From Polyangia bacterium (lineage in GTDB: Bacteria; Myxococcota_A; Polyangia; Fen-1088), in assembly GCA_036268875.1 (NCBI GenBank), contig DATATI010000079.1, forward strand, positions 124,001-188,000: 64,000 nt of DNA, written 5' to 3'. Positions 62,201 to 64,000 of the stretch are shown here, piece by piece. Both the position numbers and the translations under genes were made by a program. How positions within the stretch are numbered: position 1 is the stretch's first letter; the number at the start of each line of letters is the position of its first letter. Below the pieces are notes generated by a model, which saw only the letters and a list, made by a program, of their open reading frames with translations, searched no databases and had not been told where the DNA came from.

Positions 62201-62792
62201 CATCAAGTTCCCCGAGGGCCTGGACTTCCAGACCCCCAGCCAGTACGACAGCGCGCGCAAGCAGGCGGCGACGAAGAAGAAGATGGAAGAGTCGGCGAAG
62301 AAGTTCACCGCCTACCTGGATCTGAAGGCGAAAGCCTTGGACAAGGCACGCACTACGTACCTGGACGTCTTCGGGATGAAGCAGGCGCAGTGGACCATCG
62401 CCTCGGCGGCGCGGGTCGGGCAGATTTACTCGGACTTTGCCGGTCAGCTTTACACCGCGGAGATCCCCAAGGACCTGAAAGAGATCGATCAGTGGGGCAA
62501 CCAGCCGCGCCAGATCTACTGCGATCAGCTGGAAGACAAGGCTGAACCTATCGAGGCCAAGGCGGTCGAGGGCTTCGAGAAGTGTCTGAAGGCGGCCACC
62601 GATCAATCCTGGTACAACGAATGGTCGCGCCTGTGTGAGCGAGAGCTGAACCAGATGAAGCCGTCGGATTATCCGTTGGCCTCCGAGGTGAAGCCCGAGG
62701 CGGGCTATGTCTCGACCACCATGTCGCCGACGCCGGTCATTTCCGAGCTGAGTGAATCCGCGCCCGTGGCCGCCGCCGCGAGCAGCAAGTAA
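59256..62792 (+). CDS. Large periplasmic TPR protein, AgmU/GltD-like
   Basis: A 1,178-residue protein. The start is the ATG at 59256 with CGGAG upstream; the signal peptide ends near GTALAADA. The chain is almost all helix with many TPR-like units (FWFRLAELYADKEHYFN, DAYLSFAEFYFNKGEMDSAM, AIYSANLWLDCLNAQGKTKE, FRVAAGYHQLAYYTKAADYY). Size, export signal and its place before an exported TPR lipoprotein match AgmU (GltD) of Myxococcus xanthus, a periplasmic part of the gliding-motor complex with about 1,200 residues as I recall. I infer homology from layout; the sequence was not aligned. Related clusters exist in non-gliding bacteria, so motility is not proven. Confidence 0.7.
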   Translation: MTIVQVGFSSKLVRALVTALALAGPGTALAADAPPPKARYQKQEKEVQATQTNLTKPQAPPPEKKETGPTITVDQFVQGKQKQIDKLVDLQIEKMRRLINVTQDDDPQKADFWFRLAELYADKEHYFNYQARSLDQKIFDAPPAQKTTLTNQQKQYESQEQKWLLDAVKSYIAATRYRKYERMDEVLFKLAYLLTSVKKEDQAREFFHRLIKDYPNSKYIPDAYLSFAEFYFNKGEMDSAMKFYEKVEQFPKSSVYPYAVYKKGWCYVNLGDHKTALETFVSVVRMTQDPKSNINAQQKSALAKEAKKDIVKSYSHVGGPDKAWEFFQRTGGDFAPKMMEALAEIYWEQGKFGDSTRVYRKVISMNMDSPRICEWQNKIVRNTLSQGSKRDQVQELQRLGAVYDRVHEMKGVKKDQLEECKVAFHDTTKELALIWHKEAQKTKNQDTYALTKFVYKEFLDHFTDDKDAYDMSFYYGELLWTLEQWKDAAEQYTKVVKMNTKGKYVKDAAYAAVLAWKNALNVDDHEQREAVEQDRGKFKDKHKFDPMPIPEYQKKMIAAFDTYIQYVPDAPELVTIKYRKARIYYEYNHFDEAAPLFGDIVEKHPKHELAIYSANLWLDCLNAQGKTKEVVALVDKFLEMPDLMKDPEFGKQMVSLKSDTYDMEGHEYEKLHNFKECGRSMLASADALPEHPKHAERLWNAGQCFQNAHLVGQALKARQELIKAHPKDPLAQRALFRVAAGYHQLAYYTKAADYYEDFAARFPGEKKATDALGNATTFRIGLGESDKAIADMESFVKFYGSRQPQDAAGVFFQKADVFEKEKKYDELARHLEDYLKKWGAQGGPDRQILAHFRLGELAWKSSCPKAAEDGACLEIKRVAATGRQKVIADLNKKLGKKKKIKDKLRTQCGPPTKSKIVLFDRGKAPATKAQEHFQTAIKIWAKGEAAKRITGKDVEARANSAAYASAGAAFYLAEKQYEDFLRIKFPEGLDFQTPSQYDSARKQAATKKKMEESAKKFTAYLDLKAKALDKARTTYLDVFGMKQAQWTIASAARVGQIYSDFAGQLYTAEIPKDLKEIDQWGNQPRQIYCDQLEDKAEPIEAKAVEGFEKCLKAATDQSWYNEWSRLCERELNQMKPSDYPLASEVKPEAGYVSTTMSPTPVISELSESAPVAAAASSK

Positions 62793-62804
62793 GGAGCCCC
62801 CGGA

Positions 62805-64000
62805 ATGAACACGCGAGTGAAAACGGGCACGGGCACGATGATCAGCGACTCGAAGACCGCGGGGCTTCGCTGGGCGGCGGGATTGACCGCCGGTTTGGGA
62901 TTGGCGTTGCAGCTCGTCGGCTGCGGCGGCGCGCCCCCCCCGGCGGCAAAGAGCGGCAGCGATCTCATCGGCGAGAGCAAGCCGGGCGCCGAACAGATCA
63001 TCCCGAAGGAAAAAAAGCGCGACCTGACCGCCGACCAGAAAGCTGACTTCGCCGCGGCCATGGAACGGTATCAATCGGCCAAGAAGTCGGGAGGTCTCAG
63101 CGCTTCGGAGTGCAGCAGCGTGTCGGAAGCCTTCCGCGCGGCCGCCGACGCCAACCCGAACGTGCCCGAGGCCCGCTTTAATCAGGCGGCCGTTCTGCAG
63201 GAGTGCGGTCGTGAGGCGGAGGCCGTACGCATCTGGGAAGGCATGACCGAGGGCAAGAGCAAGTACGGTCCAGCCATGACCAATCTTGGGTACGTGGCCT
63301 GGAAGAACGGCGACATGCCCCGCGCCGAATCGCTGTTCACCAAGGCCATCGACGCCGATCCGCTGCACACCGTGGAGGCGCGCAATAACCTGGCGCAGAT
63401 CCTCCGCGACAAGGCCCGCAAGGCGTCCTCGCCCGAAGAAAAGCGGCAGTACGTGAACCAGGCGGTGAGCAACCTGCGCACGGTGCTGGCGCTGGACAGC
63501 AACAACCTGCAGGCGTTCTCGACGCTGTCGTTCATCTACTTCGATCTCGGCATGCTGGAGATGGCCAAGCTGGTTGGCAATCAGGCCATCCGCAAAGCCG
63601 ATGAGATCGCCACCGGCAAGTTCGAGGAAGAAAGAGCCGAGGACAACGCGGCGGCCAAGGCCAGCAAGAGCGGCAAGAAGGCCAAGCAGAAGGACAAAGA
63701 AAAGAAGGACGAAGAAAACGCCGCTCCTGGGTTGGCCCACGCGGTGGACGTGCGCGAGGTCGGCACCGGCGTGACCCCACAGATGAAGGTGCAGCTGGCG
63801 GTGGTGCACAACACGCTGGGCCTGGTCGAACTGCGCAAGCGCAACATCAGCCCAGCGATCAGCCAGTTCCGGCAGGCGGTGGAGCTGAACCCGGCCTTCA
63901 ACGAAGCGCGCCTGAACCTGGCAGCCCTGTCGCTGAACAACCGGGACTACAAGACCGCCGAGGAGAATTTCCAGGCGGTGCTGCAGGCGCAGCCGAAGAA
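62805..64000 (+). CDS. TPR lipoprotein, AglT/GltE-like (3' truncated by window edge)
   Basis: The ATG at 62805 has AAGGAG eight bases upstream; a second ATG at 62838 is possible. A signal peptide ends in LQLVGCGG, so the Cys is lipidated (residue 40, or 29 from the second Met). The chain then has TPR units (PEARFNQAAVLQECGREAEA, PAMTNLGYVAWKNGDMPRAE, NNLQAFSTLSFIYFDLGMLE) and a Lys/Glu-rich stretch (SKSGKKAKQKDKEKKDEE), then more TPR (AISQFRQAVELNPAFNEA) to the right edge without a stop. An outer-membrane TPR lipoprotein just after a GltD-like protein is the gltD-gltE (aglT) order. It may be a secretin- or motor-like assembly factor. Confidence 0.75.
   Translation, partial: MNTRVKTGTGTMISDSKTAGLRWAAGLTAGLGLALQLVGCGGAPPPAAKSGSDLIGESKPGAEQIIPKEKKRDLTADQKADFAAAMERYQSAKKSGGLSASECSSVSEAFRAAADANPNVPEARFNQAAVLQECGREAEAVRIWEGMTEGKSKYGPAMTNLGYVAWKNGDMPRAESLFTKAIDADPLHTVEARNNLAQILRDKARKASSPEEKRQYVNQAVSNLRTVLALDSNNLQAFSTLSFIYFDLGMLEMAKLVGNQAIRKADEIATGKFEEERAEDNAAAKASKSGKKAKQKDKEKKDEENAAPGLAHAVDVREVGTGVTPQMKVQLAVVHNTLGLVELRKRNISPAISQFRQAVELNPAFNEARLNLAALSLNNRDYKTAEENFQAVLQAQPK

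Overview
The window is G+C-rich bacterial DNA with tightly packed genes on both strands. It reads as a chromosome segment of a Myxococcota (deltaproteobacterial) organism. Supporting signs are a MYXO-CTERM-like tail on the first, partial protein; several Cys-rich lipoproteins; remains of a PEGA/TPR protein of a type common in that group; an F0 subunit c with a signal-peptide-like N-terminus; and a cluster of large TPR proteins at the right end that resembles the gltD/gltE (agmU/aglT) genes of Myxococcus. I saw no rRNA, tRNA, CRISPR array, insertion sequence or prophage. Most of the window is core genome with lineage-specific surface proteins in between. All identifications come from reading translations and recalling families; no database search was run.

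Layout. 1-5.9 kb (+): end of a Cys-rich surface protein, then ftsE-ftsX-LytM protein-ctpA, a cell-wall remodelling block whose FtsE has lost most hydrolysis motifs, then an anchored protein of unknown function. 5.9-15.7 kb (-): a long run reading Uma2-family protein, prs, rplY, pth, rpsF-rpsR-rplI, a strong hairpin, dnaB, then the nucleoside-salvage genes deoB-deoA-punA-cdd with translationally coupled starts. 15.8-17.4 kb: a decaying zone with a frameshifted PEGA/TPR gene and a second broken reading frame. 17.5-22.7 kb (-): a 941-residue beta-helix lipoprotein with its own promoter and terminator, and an ArnT-like glycosyltransferase. 22.8-26.8 kb (+): glmS-moaC, trxB and a cyclic-nucleotide-binding protein.

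26.9-43.8 kb is almost all minus strand: a phosphodiesterase, a UDP-sugar dehydrogenase, ychF, the F0 genes atpZ-atpI-atpB-atpE, hemL, gyrA, lipoprotein and TPR genes, a 172-bp inverted repeat, a receiver-GAF-HD-GYP protein, a coiled-coil lipoprotein and a large membrane protein. One plus-strand SRPBCC gene interrupts it. 43.9-49.4 kb (+): coaX, a conserved hypothetical, a Yip1-like/thioredoxin fusion, a FAM20-like secreted kinase and rimO, with a tiny zinc-binding protein on the other strand. 49.4-53.6 kb: a structured intergenic stretch, nadA, a threonine dehydratase-like gene, and a phosphoesterase-like/tetraheme cytochrome fusion. 53.7-56.5 kb (+): the classical rpsP-khpA-rimM-trmD-rplS-yraN operon. 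57.3-64 kb (+): a promoter and three successive exported TPR genes, the last running off the window.

Most noteworthy are the degenerate FtsE, the FAM20-like kinase, the phosphoesterase-like/tetraheme fusion, the large imperfect palindrome at 39.4-39.6 kb, and the Glt-like TPR cluster.
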